A stretch of DNA of 12,501 nt from DASZZX01 sp036260415 (GTDB taxonomy: Bacteria > Actinomycetota > Nitriliruptoria > Nitriliruptorales > JAHWKO01). Below the pieces are notes generated by a model that ran no database searches, had not been told where the DNA came from, and saw only the letters and a program-made list of their open reading frames with translations. The position numbers were made by a program, and so were the translations under genes. Every line of letters starts with the position of its first letter. The stretch's first letter is position 1. Positions 1 through 6,487 of this stretch are shown one piece after another. The DNA lies in NCBI GenBank assembly GCA_036260415.1, contig DASZZX010000031.1:1-12501 (forward strand). Direction: 5' to 3'.

Positions 1-1087
1 CATCGACGTTGGTCACCGTGCCGTCCGCCACCGCCCGGATCGGGGTTCCACGCCGTGCGAAGACGTCGGTCCCCTCGTGGGTGCGCCCGCCGGGACGCGG
101 GAAGCCCCAGTCGTTGATGAACGTGGCTCCCGCGACGGGACAGCGGTAGCCGAGCACCGGCGGGAACCGCCGCGGACGTGGCCACGACGTCCGGCGCGGC
201 ACGCGATCCGGGATGGGCGCGGCCTCCGACGGGGCGACGGGTGTGACCCCGAGCGCGGCCAACTGCTGCTCGAGGGCAGCTCGCTCGGCCTGCAGCGCCG
301 CGACCTTTCCCCGTGCGCTGCTCGCCGCCGCCAGCGCCGCCTGTCGTTGGCCGTTGGCGCCGCGGGCGGTGCTCTCCTGCTCGACCGTCAGCTCGCCCAG
401 CACCTCGCTCGCCCGACGCGCCGCGGCCAGTTCGGTGGCGGCGACCGTCCACGCGCTCTCGGCCTGGCCCTGCAGCTCGTCCACCCGCGCCCGCTTGACC
501 TGCAGCCCCTGGAGGATCGCACGTTCGTGGTCGCCGACGCGCTCGAGCAGCGCCAGGTTCGTCACCAGCTCGCTGGAGGACTGCGACCGCAGCAGCGAGT
601 CGACCACCCCGAGACGCAGGGTCGAGCCGTGCTTGTAGACGAGGACGGCGTGGTCGACGATGAGATCCTCCTGCTGTGACAGCGACAGGTCGGCGAGGTC
701 CAGCTGGCGGACGGTCCAGCTCAGCCGGTGGGCCGCCGCGTCGGCGCGTTCGATCGCGGCGGCGTGGGCGAGACGGGCGTGCTCCTCCTCCACCCGAAGG
801 CCGGCGAGGTCGGCCTGGCTGTCGCCAGCCCGCCGCTCTGCCGAGGTGAGCGCGTCCTCCGCGGCGATGAGCTCGGGCTCGGCCGCCGCGATGTCCGCGA
901 ACACCGCCTGCCACCGCCCGGTGAGCTGCGCGACCTGCGCGGCGACGGCGGCCGGGTCCTGCTCGGGCGGGGTCTCGCCTGGCACCTGCGCACCGGCCGT
1001 CGCGGGGATCGCCGGCAGCACGGCAGCCAGCGCCAGCGTCGCGGCCCAGCGGCGCGCGCTGGACCGACCGTCGCGTGCCGCCCCGAT
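1..1087 (-). CDS. Secreted coiled-coil M23 (LytM-type) peptidase, 3' end beyond window
   Basis: This is a probable cell-wall hydrolase or hydrolase activator that acts outside the membrane on peptidoglycan cross-links. The visible 362 codons give an Arg-rich N-terminus and a hydrophobic signal segment (about residues 14-33, ending ATAGA). A long Ala/Glu/Leu-rich coiled coil follows (about 42-270), then a Pro/Arg linker, then the start of an M23 domain (from about 312). The first zinc ligands of the family HxxxD motif are visible as H337 and D341 in THEGTD. The second motif (HxH) lies past the left edge. The layout matches EnvC-like or actinobacterial coiled-coil M23 proteins. The start is odd: no ATG, GTG or TTG lies between the upstream in-frame stop and the signal segment. 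The best site is an ATC codon at 1087-1085, seven bases after a perfect AGGAGG. The family call is firm; the start is uncertain. Confidence 0.85.
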   Translation of the reverse strand, partial: MGAARDGRSSARRWAATLALAAVLPAIPATAGAQVPGETPPEQDPAAVAAQVAQLTGRWQAVFADIAAAEPELIAAEDALTSAERRAGDSQADLAGLRVEEEHARLAHAAAIERADAAAHRLSWTVRQLDLADLSLSQQEDLIVDHAVLVYKHGSTLRLGVVDSLLRSQSSSELVTNLALLERVGDHERAILQGLQVKRARVDELQGQAESAWTVAATELAAARRASEVLGELTVEQESTARGANGQRQAALAAASSARGKVAALQAERAALEQQLAALGVTPVAPSEAAPIPDRVPRRTSWPRPRRFPPVLGYRCPVAGATFINDWGFPRPGGRTHEGTDVFARRGTPIRAVADGTVTNVD

Positions 1088-1094
1088 CGCTCCC

Positions 1095-1100
1095 CCTCCT
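1095..1100 (-). promoter_or_regulatory. Ribosome binding site deciding a non-canonical ATC start
   Basis: On the minus strand this reads AGGAGG, followed by seven bases and then ATC at 1087-1085. It is the only good Shine-Dalgarno match near the M23 reading frame. The codons downstream encode a normal-looking signal peptide, so initiation at ATC (or a sequence error in an ATG) is the simplest reading. CTG codons lie further upstream without a comparable site. Confidence 0.5.
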
Positions 1101-1320
1101 GCCGGGGCGCGACGGTACGGTCGGCGGCCGCGTCCGCCCAGGGGCGCAGGTCCCAGTCCCCCCGGGATGGGCGTCCGTCACGGCGGGCGACCGAGCTGCT
1201 GCGTCGACCCCCCGGCCGACCGTCATGTCCGGGATGTCGCGGGATGGGCAGTGCTCGCCCGTGGTCGGTGGCGCGGGCGGGGCTCCGGTCGGACGGGGAG
1301 ACGGACCGTCGGGCGGTGGG

Positions 1321-1875
1321 TCAGCCGGCGGCGCGGAGGGCGTCGATCAGCTGCTGCTTGTTCATGGTCGATCGGCCCTCGATGTCCAGCTCCTGCGCGC
1401 GCTCGTACAGCTCCGCCCGGGTCCACCGCTCGTAGGGTCGGCCGGTCGCGGCTGCCTCACGGGTGCGCTGCGCGCCCCGACGGGCGGAGGTCGCGGCTGT
1501 CCCGCCGGCCGTCCTGGAGGTCGAGGCCGCCGACGCCGTCGTCCCCCGCGCCGTGTCGCCGGCGCGCCGCGCGCCGCGTCGGGCGCTGCGGGCGGTCTCG
1601 GCGGCTGCGTCCTTGACGGTCCCGACAGTCGACGAGGCGGCCTCCCGCACCGCGGACGCGGAGCGTCCCGCCGCCTGCGCGGCGGCACGTGCCGTGTCCC
1701 GCGCCGCCCTTCGCGCCGTGGCCGCGGTCTCACGCACGCGCGGTGGGGGGGTCGAGGGCACCGGCAGGCGCCGCCGGGCACCGGACGTGCTCGTGCCGCG
1801 ATCGGGCCGTACGGCCGCGACCGCCCGCTTGACCGCCTCCACCAGCCGCTCGGCGGCCGACCTGCTCCTGGCCAT
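1321..1875 (-). CDS. Stand-alone Rho_N/SAP-like DNA-binding protein with Ala/Arg/Thr-rich body
   Basis: This 184-residue, strongly basic protein is last in the ku/polymerase run. Residues 1-25 form a short amphipathic helix (SAAERLVEAVKRAV). Residues 46-145 are a low-complexity Ala/Arg/Thr/Ser stretch with recurring TARRAAR- and SARRGA-type units, like histone-H1-type or LEA-type sequence. Residues 148-181 form a compact helix-turn-helix module (WTRAELYERAQELDIEG, then MNKQQLIDAL) typical of Rho_N/SAP-like nucleic-acid-binding domains. The start at 1875 was chosen over an upstream ATG at 1932 because GGGGAGAG precedes it and the extension has no family character. The gene begins 69 bases past the end of the polymerase gene, with a hairpin between them. 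A role in chromatin or DNA-end binding during repair is inferred from composition, domain and context. A plasmid-stabilisation-like or nucleoid protein is an alternative. Confidence 0.75.
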   Translation of the reverse strand: MARSRSAAERLVEAVKRAVAAVRPDRGTSTSGARRRLPVPSTPPPRVRETAATARRAARDTARAAAQAAGRSASAVREAASSTVGTVKDAAAETARSARRGARRAGDTARGTTASAASTSRTAGGTAATSARRGAQRTREAAATGRPYERWTRAELYERAQELDIEGRSTMNKQQLIDALRAAG

Positions 1876-1927
1876 GGTGCTCTCCCCGTCGCCCTCTTCT
1901 TGTTCGTAGCGGCTGGTCGGCGACCGC

Positions 1928-1945
1928 GCCACGGCATCCCGTGGC
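1928..1945 (-). terminator. Hairpin right after the polymerase stop codon
   Basis: A perfect 7-base inverted repeat, GCCACGG and CCGTGGC with a 4-base loop, begins at the last base of the polymerase TAG stop on the minus strand. There is no T-run, as is common in high-G+C actinobacteria. It may end or attenuate transcription between the polymerase and the Rho_N/SAP gene, or stabilise the upstream mRNA. Confidence 0.45.
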
Positions 1946-2886
1946 TACCTGGCCAGCGTCGGCAGGCCCTGTTGGAGCTCGGCTGCCGGGGCGAACAGGT
2001 CACCCAACCTCGCGGTACGCCGCAGCACCTCGTCGTACTCGAACACCAGCGCGTTGGCGTCCCCGCCGTCGACGACGGCCTCGACTTCCTCCCAGGAGAG
2101 CGGCGTGGAGACGGTGGGCCGTCCGCGTGCCCGCAGCGAGTACGCGCCGACCGTGGTCTTGTGGCGGTTGTTCTGGCTCCAGTCGACGAAGACCTTCCCG
2201 CCGCGCTGCTGCTTCGACATGTTCGCCGTCACCTGCCGGGGCTGCTCCCGTTCGAGCAGCTGCGCCACGGCCTGGGCAAACGGGGTCGTCCGCGCGTAGG
2301 TCGTCGGCGTGTTGAGCGGCAGGTAGACCTGCATGCCCTTCGAACCCGAGGTCTTGACGACCGTGCGCAGATCCAGGCGGTCGAACAGTTCGCGCAACCG
2401 CAGCGCCACCCGCCCGCATGCCAGGAGGCCCGCTGGTGCGCCGGGGTCGAGGTCGAACACCACCGTCGTGGGCCGGTCGAGGTCCGCGGCTGTGTGCAGG
2501 TACGGGTGGAGCTCCAGCGATGCGAGGTTGGCCACCCACACCAGCGTGGCCAGGTCGTCGATCAGGCAGAAGTCGATGGTGGCGCCGCTGCGCTGCGCCC
2601 GGCCCCACCGCCCGCTGCCTTCCGTCGGCACCTCGACGGTGCGGACCCACGTCGGGCGGTGCGTCGGGCAGTTCTTCTCGTAGAAGAACTCCCCGTCAAC
2701 CCCGTCCGGGTAGCGCTTCAGCGTGATGGGCCGGCCACTGAGGTGGGTGAGCAGGTGAGGTGCGACCTTGACGTGGTAGTCGATGATCTGGGCCTTGGTG
2801 GTGCCCGTGTGGGGGTACAGCACCTTGTCGAGGTTGGACAGGGACAGCTCCCGGTCCCCGACCGACACGACGGTGCGATCCGGCAC
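1945..2886 (-). CDS. ligD: LigD-type end-joining polymerase/primase (PolDom), stand-alone
   Basis: This 313-residue protein is an archaeo-eukaryotic-primase-type polymerase that fills or extends DNA ends during Ku-dependent end joining, favouring ribonucleotides in characterised relatives. It is the length of the isolated PolDom. Visible motifs are LSNLDKVLYP at 16-25, the metal-binding pair D145 and D147 in FDLDPG, the nucleotide-binding TSGSKGMQVY at 179-188, the third acidic residue D235 in VDWSQNN, and LRARGRPTVSTPL at 251-263. Residue 186 is Gln where many LigD polymerases, including the Pseudomonas enzyme, have a His. No ligase or phosphoesterase domain is attached. The GTG start at 2886 lies 24 bases after the ku stop, so the two genes are probably co-transcribed, although the ribosome binding site is weak. 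A second GTG at codon 7 is an alternative start. Confidence 0.93.
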   Translation of the reverse strand: MPDRTVVSVGDRELSLSNLDKVLYPHTGTTKAQIIDYHVKVAPHLLTHLSGRPITLKRYPDGVDGEFFYEKNCPTHRPTWVRTVEVPTEGSGRWGRAQRSGATIDFCLIDDLATLVWVANLASLELHPYLHTAADLDRPTTVVFDLDPGAPAGLLACGRVALRLRELFDRLDLRTVVKTSGSKGMQVYLPLNTPTTYARTTPFAQAVAQLLEREQPRQVTANMSKQQRGGKVFVDWSQNNRHKTTVGAYSLRARGRPTVSTPLSWEEVEAVVDGGDANALVFEYDEVLRRTARLGDLFAPAAELQQGLPTLAR

Positions 2887-2910
2887 GTGGGACGCTCAGG
2901 CGGCGTGCAC

Positions 2911-3714
2911 TCAGATCGCCTGCTGCTGGTCTCGCCGCTTGGCGGCCTGCAGGCTCTCCTCGAGTGCGGACATCAGGTCCACCACCTTGGCCGGCTCCTC
3001 GGCGGTGGGCTGGACAACGACCGCTTCGCCGGCAGCCTTCTTCTCGATGAGCTCGACCACGCGCTCGCGGTACTCGTCGTGGTAGCGCTCCGGCTCGAAG
3101 CTCGTCGAGAGGGACTCCACGAGCTGTACCGCCATCTGCAGCTCCCGGTCGCGCAGCTCGAGGTCCTCTCCGGGCAGACCCTCGACCGACCCGATCGGGA
3201 CGATCTCGTCGGAGTAGTTCATGGTGGACAGGAGCAGCGCCCCGTCCTTTGGGCGGAGCGCGGCGAGGTACTGCTTGGTGCGCATCACGAACGTGGCGAT
3301 CCCGACCTTGCTGGTTTCACGCATCGCCTCGACCAGCAGCCGGTACGGACGCGCCGCCGCCTGATCCGACGGGCCCAGGTAGTACGGGCGGTCGTAGTGG
3401 ATGGGGTCGATCTCGTGGAGGTCGACGAAGTCCTGGATGTCGATCGTCCGCGACGCCTCCGGATCCAGCGACTCGAGTTCCTCCGGCTCGATCACCACGT
3501 AGCGGCCGGGCGCGATCTCGTAGCCCTTGACGATCTCCTCGTAGGGCACCTCCTCGCCCGTAGCGCTCGAGACGCGCTTCTGACGGATGCGAGCGCCGTC
3601 CTGCCGGGCGATCTGGTGGAAGCTCACCGACCTGCTCTGGACAGCCGTGTACAGCTTCACCGGCACGTTGACCAGCCCGAAGCTGATCGCCCCGCTCCAG
3701 ATGGCCCTGGCCAT
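2911..3714 (-). CDS. ku: Ku, DNA end-binding protein of non-homologous end joining
   Basis: The 267-residue protein is a bacterial Ku. As a homodimer it forms a ring around broken DNA ends and recruits LigD-type ligase/polymerase. The N-terminus (ARAIWSGAISFGLVNVPVKL, residues 2-21) is the family signature, and the core beta-barrel and bridge region covers about 10-205. The short C-terminus keeps the KVVDLMSALEESL segment (about 244-256), which in the family supports ligase recruitment. It then ends at once, with no lysine-rich tail and no SAP domain. The ATG start is preceded by GGAGG at six-base spacing. The upstream 190 bases contain imperfect repeats and probably the promoter. The polymerase gene follows after 24 bases, and the ligase gene lies upstream on the same strand. 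Confidence 0.97.
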   Translation of the reverse strand: MARAIWSGAISFGLVNVPVKLYTAVQSRSVSFHQIARQDGARIRQKRVSSATGEEVPYEEIVKGYEIAPGRYVVIEPEELESLDPEASRTIDIQDFVDLHEIDPIHYDRPYYLGPSDQAAARPYRLLVEAMRETSKVGIATFVMRTKQYLAALRPKDGALLLSTMNYSDEIVPIGSVEGLPGEDLELRDRELQMAVQLVESLSTSFEPERYHDEYRERVVELIEKKAAGEAVVVQPTAEEPAKVVDLMSALEESLQAAKRRDQQQAI

Positions 3715-3741
3715 GCGTCCTCCGTCCCTGCGGCGGTGATC

Positions 3742-3885
3742 TTGTCGCTACTGCGGCGGCAGCGGTCGCGACCTCCCCAGTGTCACCCAGCCAACACCGG
3801 GGATCACGACCCTGCCAGTGTCGCTCAGCCAGCGGCAGCGGTCACCCTTTGTCGCCAAGCGGCGGACGCTGGCACGAGGACCGGC
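3742..3885. repeat. Imperfect repeats, 38-base period, upstream of ku
   Basis: Three adjacent 38-base units begin at 3739, 3777 and 3815. By hand alignment unit 2 matches unit 3 at 23 of 38 positions, and unit 1 matches unit 3 at 22 of 38. The best shared blocks are CCAGTGTC..CAGCCA (3777 and 3815) and GCGGCAGCGGTC (3756 and 3832, exactly two periods apart). A fourth, out-of-register copy starts at 3849 and shares TTGTCGC and GCGGCGG with unit 1. The array fills the gap between the ligase stop and the ku start. Clustered regulator sites are possible; decayed tandem duplication is the plain alternative. Confidence 0.5.
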
Positions 3886-3904
3886 CCTCGTCCGGGTACG
3901 TGTG

Positions 3905-4918
3905 TCAGCGTTGAGGCTCACGCACCACCTGGCGATGATCCCCGCCGTCACGGCGGCCGCCGTAGACGGACTGGCGGATCACGCCGGCGGGCGTCCAGTC
4001 GCGGTAGCCGACCTCGACCACCAGCCGTGGCTCGACCCAAGTAGCGCCCGGTCGTGGAGTGCCCAGCTCGAACGGGCTCGTCTCCCGCCGCAGTTCCGCC
4101 AGGAGCCGTCCCAGCGCGTCAAGCTCCGCGGCGGTGAAACCGCTGCCGACGCTGCCGACGTAGACCAGCCGCTGCGGTCGGCGCCGACGCCGGGCGCTCG
4201 CGGGATCGACGTCGTACTGGCCCAGGAGTAGCGCCCCGACCGTGCCCGCGCGACCGCCGCTCGCGGGCAACCAGCCGCCGATCAGGAACCTCTCACGAGT
4301 GGGCAGCTTGACCTTCCGCCACGCGTGCGACCGCCGACCAGGTTCGTAGCGGCTGCCCAGCCGCTTGGCGACGACGCCCTCGAGACCGAGCGAGCGGGCC
4401 GCCTGCAGCACGGCGTGGCCCTCGCCGTGGTGGCTCGCCGGCACGTGCCACACGCCACCGACCGGGAGCGCCTCCAGAAGCGCGCGGCGCTCCTGCAGTG
4501 GCAGTTCCGTCAGGCGGCGGGCGTCGAGGTGCAGGAGGTCGAACGCCAGGTAGACGACCGGGACGGCGTGCGAGCGCAACGCGGCCGCGGTCCGGTCGGC
4601 GACACCGAAGCGCTGCTGCAGGCGCGTGAAGCTGGGACGTCCGGATGCGTCCAGCGCCACGATCTCTCCATCGAGAACGGCGTCGCAGCCGCGAAGGTCG
4701 ATCGTGGCCAGCTCGGGGTAAGTGACCGTCAGGTCGTTGCCGTTGCGGCTGATCAGCGGCGCGGAGCCGTCGCGGCACAGCGCGACGGCTCGGACGCCAT
4801 CCCACTTGAACTCGTACGCCCAGGAGCGATCGTCGTCGGGTATGTCGCCGGCCACCGCCAGCATCGGCGCCACCCGCTCGGGGAACGACTCGTGGGGCGC
4901 TGCCTGCCACGCGCGCAC
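3905..4918 (-). CDS. ligD: ATP-dependent DNA ligase, LigD LIG-type, stand-alone
   Basis: This 337-residue enzyme seals nicks and joins ends through a covalent lysyl-AMP. The nucleotidyltransferase domain carries motif I EFKWDG with nucleophile K38, a LDGEIVALD segment at 82-90, motif III YLAFDLLHLDAR at 123-134, motif IV EGVVAKR at 180-186 and motif V AWRKVK at 199-204. An OB-fold domain follows from about 207 (VYVGSVGSGF at 252-261). The far C-terminus resembles the LigD ending, but the usual RDDK-type motif VI reads RRDGGD at 322-327. The GTG start at 4918 was chosen because the frame upstream runs through the membrane-protein gene and has no family sequence; GGGGAC lies upstream. The gene follows the membrane-protein gene by 35 bases and precedes ku by 190. 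It probably works with the separate polymerase, together replacing a fused LigD. A LigC-like back-up ligase is the alternative. Confidence 0.92.
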   Translation of the reverse strand: MRAWQAAPHESFPERVAPMLAVAGDIPDDDRSWAYEFKWDGVRAVALCRDGSAPLISRNGNDLTVTYPELATIDLRGCDAVLDGEIVALDASGRPSFTRLQQRFGVADRTAAALRSHAVPVVYLAFDLLHLDARRLTELPLQERRALLEALPVGGVWHVPASHHGEGHAVLQAARSLGLEGVVAKRLGSRYEPGRRSHAWRKVKLPTRERFLIGGWLPASGGRAGTVGALLLGQYDVDPASARRRRRPQRLVYVGSVGSGFTAAELDALGRLLAELRRETSPFELGTPRPGATWVEPRLVVEVGYRDWTPAGVIRQSVYGGRRDGGDHRQVVREPQR

Positions 4919-4953
4919 GCTCGTGTCCCCGGGGGCGTGGCGGTCGGTGCCGC

Positions 4954-5583
4954 TCAGCGGCGCATCCGGGTCGTGTGGCGCTCCTCGTCCTCCGACAGGT
5001 CGATCCGGCGCGTCTGGGCCGATGTGGACGCCCGCCGGGGCGCGGTGGAGGGTCGGTCGGTGCTCGCCGCTGCGGGGGCCTGGGGTCGGCGCAGCACCTC
5101 GTCGTCGAGGTCCAGGTCGCGCACGTAGGCGTGCGCGCGACGACGCAGCAGCACCGGGGTGAGCATGCCGACGACCGCTGCGGACCCGCCGGTCAGGACG
5201 TAGAACCACCCGTGCGCCCGGCCGGCCGCGATCGACGCTCGGAAGGCGCCCGGTTCGATGACCAGCAGGAGACCGAACGCGAGCGCCAGTACGCCCATGA
5301 AGACCACGCCCTGTGCCGCCCGGGGGAATGCACCGAGCGCAAGCAGCAGCAGGCCGTAGATGACCTCGACCATGCCCAACAGCGGTGTGTAGGCCAGTCC
5401 TGCCACCTGCGTGGTCGGCTCGAACACCGAAGACCCGACGCCGGTGCGCAGCAGTGCCACGCCTCCCAGCACGATGTAGGCGACGCCGAGGACGAGCGCG
5501 AGGATCTGGGCAGGTGTCCACGTGACCGCCTCAGCCGAGATGTGGATCACTCGGACGTCACCTGCACGGGCATCGCTGGCCAC
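4954..5583 (-). CDS. Four-helix membrane protein with charged C-terminal tail
   Basis: The 209-residue protein has four predicted membrane helices (about 26-45, 62-86, 91-110 and 126-147). A cytoplasm-like tail follows, rich in Arg, Asp, Ser and Thr, with RDLDLDDEVL at 155-164 and DLSEDEE near the end. It resembles small DUF4383- or HdeD-like actinobacterial membrane proteins in layout, but I cannot assign a family with confidence. The GTG start at 5583 is preceded by AGGAGG at seven-base spacing; an upstream ATG in the same frame has no such site. The gene lies 35 bases before the ligase gene on the same strand, so it may share its transcript. A perfect 12-base palindrome sits just upstream. 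The function is unknown, and a link to DNA repair is only positional. Confidence 0.8.
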   Translation of the reverse strand: MASDARAGDVRVIHISAEAVTWTPAQILALVLGVAYIVLGGVALLRTGVGSSVFEPTTQVAGLAYTPLLGMVEVIYGLLLLALGAFPRAAQGVVFMGVLALAFGLLLVIEPGAFRASIAAGRAHGWFYVLTGGSAAVVGMLTPVLLRRRAHAYVRDLDLDDEVLRRPQAPAAASTDRPSTAPRRASTSAQTRRIDLSEDEERHTTRMRR

Positions 5584-5610
5584 GTGACGACCTCCTACCC
5601 GACCGACCGC

Positions 5611-5622
5611 CGACGTACGTCG
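5611..5622. promoter_or_regulatory. 12-base perfect palindrome upstream of the membrane-protein/ligase genes
   Basis: CGACGTACGTCG is its own reverse complement. It lies 27 bases before the GTG at 5583. Read on the minus strand, it starts three bases after a TACCCT hexamer (5631-5626) that fits a TANNNT -10 box. That is where a repressor operator would sit. No convincing -35 box was found. Confidence 0.35.
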
Positions 5623-5716
5623 ACCAGGGTAATGCTCAGTGCCCAAGGTAGGGCTCCGTCACGTAGCGTAAGCGGCCGTCCGGACGCGCACCACACTGCG
5701 TGATTGGTGGCCCACG

Positions 5717-6343
5717 TCAGCCGGAGCGCGTCGCTGCCGGGCAGGTCCGCCACAGGCCACGTGCCCCCTCCCGCGCTGCGCGCTGTGCGGCTACGAAGGC
5801 GTCGACGTGCCGGATGTTGGGCGGGACGGTGGTCACCTGCGCGAAACCGTCGACGAGCATGGCGAGGTTGACGTGCAGACCGTCGGAGCTCCGCCACACG
5901 TAGGCGAGCTCGCGCCTGTAGCGGTCGGTCGCCTCGACATCCGGCTCGAGCCGCACGCGCGTGCCCTCGGGGAGCAGCCCGCGGAGGTGCCCCGACGCCT
6001 GGTGGCCGAAGCACTCGACGGGACGGGACGGGTGCACAGTCTCCGGAGCGTCGATCCCGATCAATCGCACACGCGTGCCACCGTCGACCACGATGGTGTC
6101 GCCGTCGACGACCCGAGTGACCTCGGTGTCCCGACCCTCGGGGAGCGCGCCGCCAGCCGCGACACCGTCCCGCGCGGGATCGGCGGCGATACCGTCCCGC
6201 GCACCAGGCGCGACATCGCCCCGCTGGACCCCGGCCGGGTCGTCAGCACGGCCGCCACAGGCCACCACCAGCGACACCACGGCCACCGCGGCGACGACCG
6301 GCGGCCCCAACCGACTCCCTCGTGCGGCGAACACGCTGCCCAC
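5717..6343 (-). CDS. Staphylococcal-nuclease-like (thermonuclease) lipoprotein
   Basis: This 208-residue protein is predicted to be exported, lipid-anchored and able to cleave DNA or RNA outside the membrane with calcium. A hydrophobic N-terminus ends in a lipobox-like VVAC (C29). A Gly/Ala/Asp-rich linker spans about 30-70 and the SNase domain about 74-200. The catalytic residues of the family are present: D82 in VVDGDT, R93 and D98 in RLIGID, E101 in APE, and R144 in DRYRRELAYVW. The GTG start at 6343 has GGGAGG seven bases upstream; longer frames further upstream are antisense noise over the divergent gene. It is transcribed away from the 91-residue gene across 144 bases, and its stop lies 133 bases before the membrane-protein gene. 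Nutrient scavenging from extracellular DNA is the likely role, as for other secreted SNases. Confidence 0.9.
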   Translation of the reverse strand: MGSVFAARGSRLGPPVVAAVAVVSLVVACGGRADDPAGVQRGDVAPGARDGIAADPARDGVAAGGALPEGRDTEVTRVVDGDTIVVDGGTRVRLIGIDAPETVHPSRPVECFGHQASGHLRGLLPEGTRVRLEPDVEATDRYRRELAYVWRSSDGLHVNLAMLVDGFAQVTTVPPNIRHVDAFVAAQRAAREGARGLWRTCPAATRSG

Positions 6344-6487
6344 CGTGCTGCCTCCCGTCGCTCCCTCACCGACCAGCGAACAGCGCGCAGCGTGGCACGC
6401 GGGTGCGACGCCGCCCGCCCACGTCGCGCCGGGCTTGCGCGCGCCAGCGAGACGGTCCATGGTGCGCGCGACACCACGGAGGTGGAT

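Noticed and set aside
3739..3885. A CRISPR-like array
   Set aside because: The units are contiguous and only about 60 percent alike, with no conserved repeat separated by unique spacers and no cas gene nearby.
1075..4044. A 989-codon open frame on the plus strand
   Set aside because: It runs antisense to the Rho_N/SAP, polymerase and Ku genes, has low-complexity Arg/Gly/Val/Leu composition and no recognisable domain. Long antisense frames are expected in G+C-rich coding DNA.
4919..5521. N-terminal extension of the ligase by about 200 codons
   Set aside because: The extra sequence is Arg/Gly-rich, has no family similarity and lies over the membrane-protein gene, which has its own ribosome binding site.
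5677..5686. 10-base palindrome CGTCCGGACG between the nuclease and membrane-protein genes
   Set aside because: It is short, G+C-rich and not placed against a recognisable promoter, so it could easily be chance.
5807..6487. Long upstream part of the plus-strand frame that contains the 91-residue gene
   Set aside because: It is antisense to the nuclease lipoprotein. Only the part after GTG 6488 has a ribosome binding site and protein-like composition.
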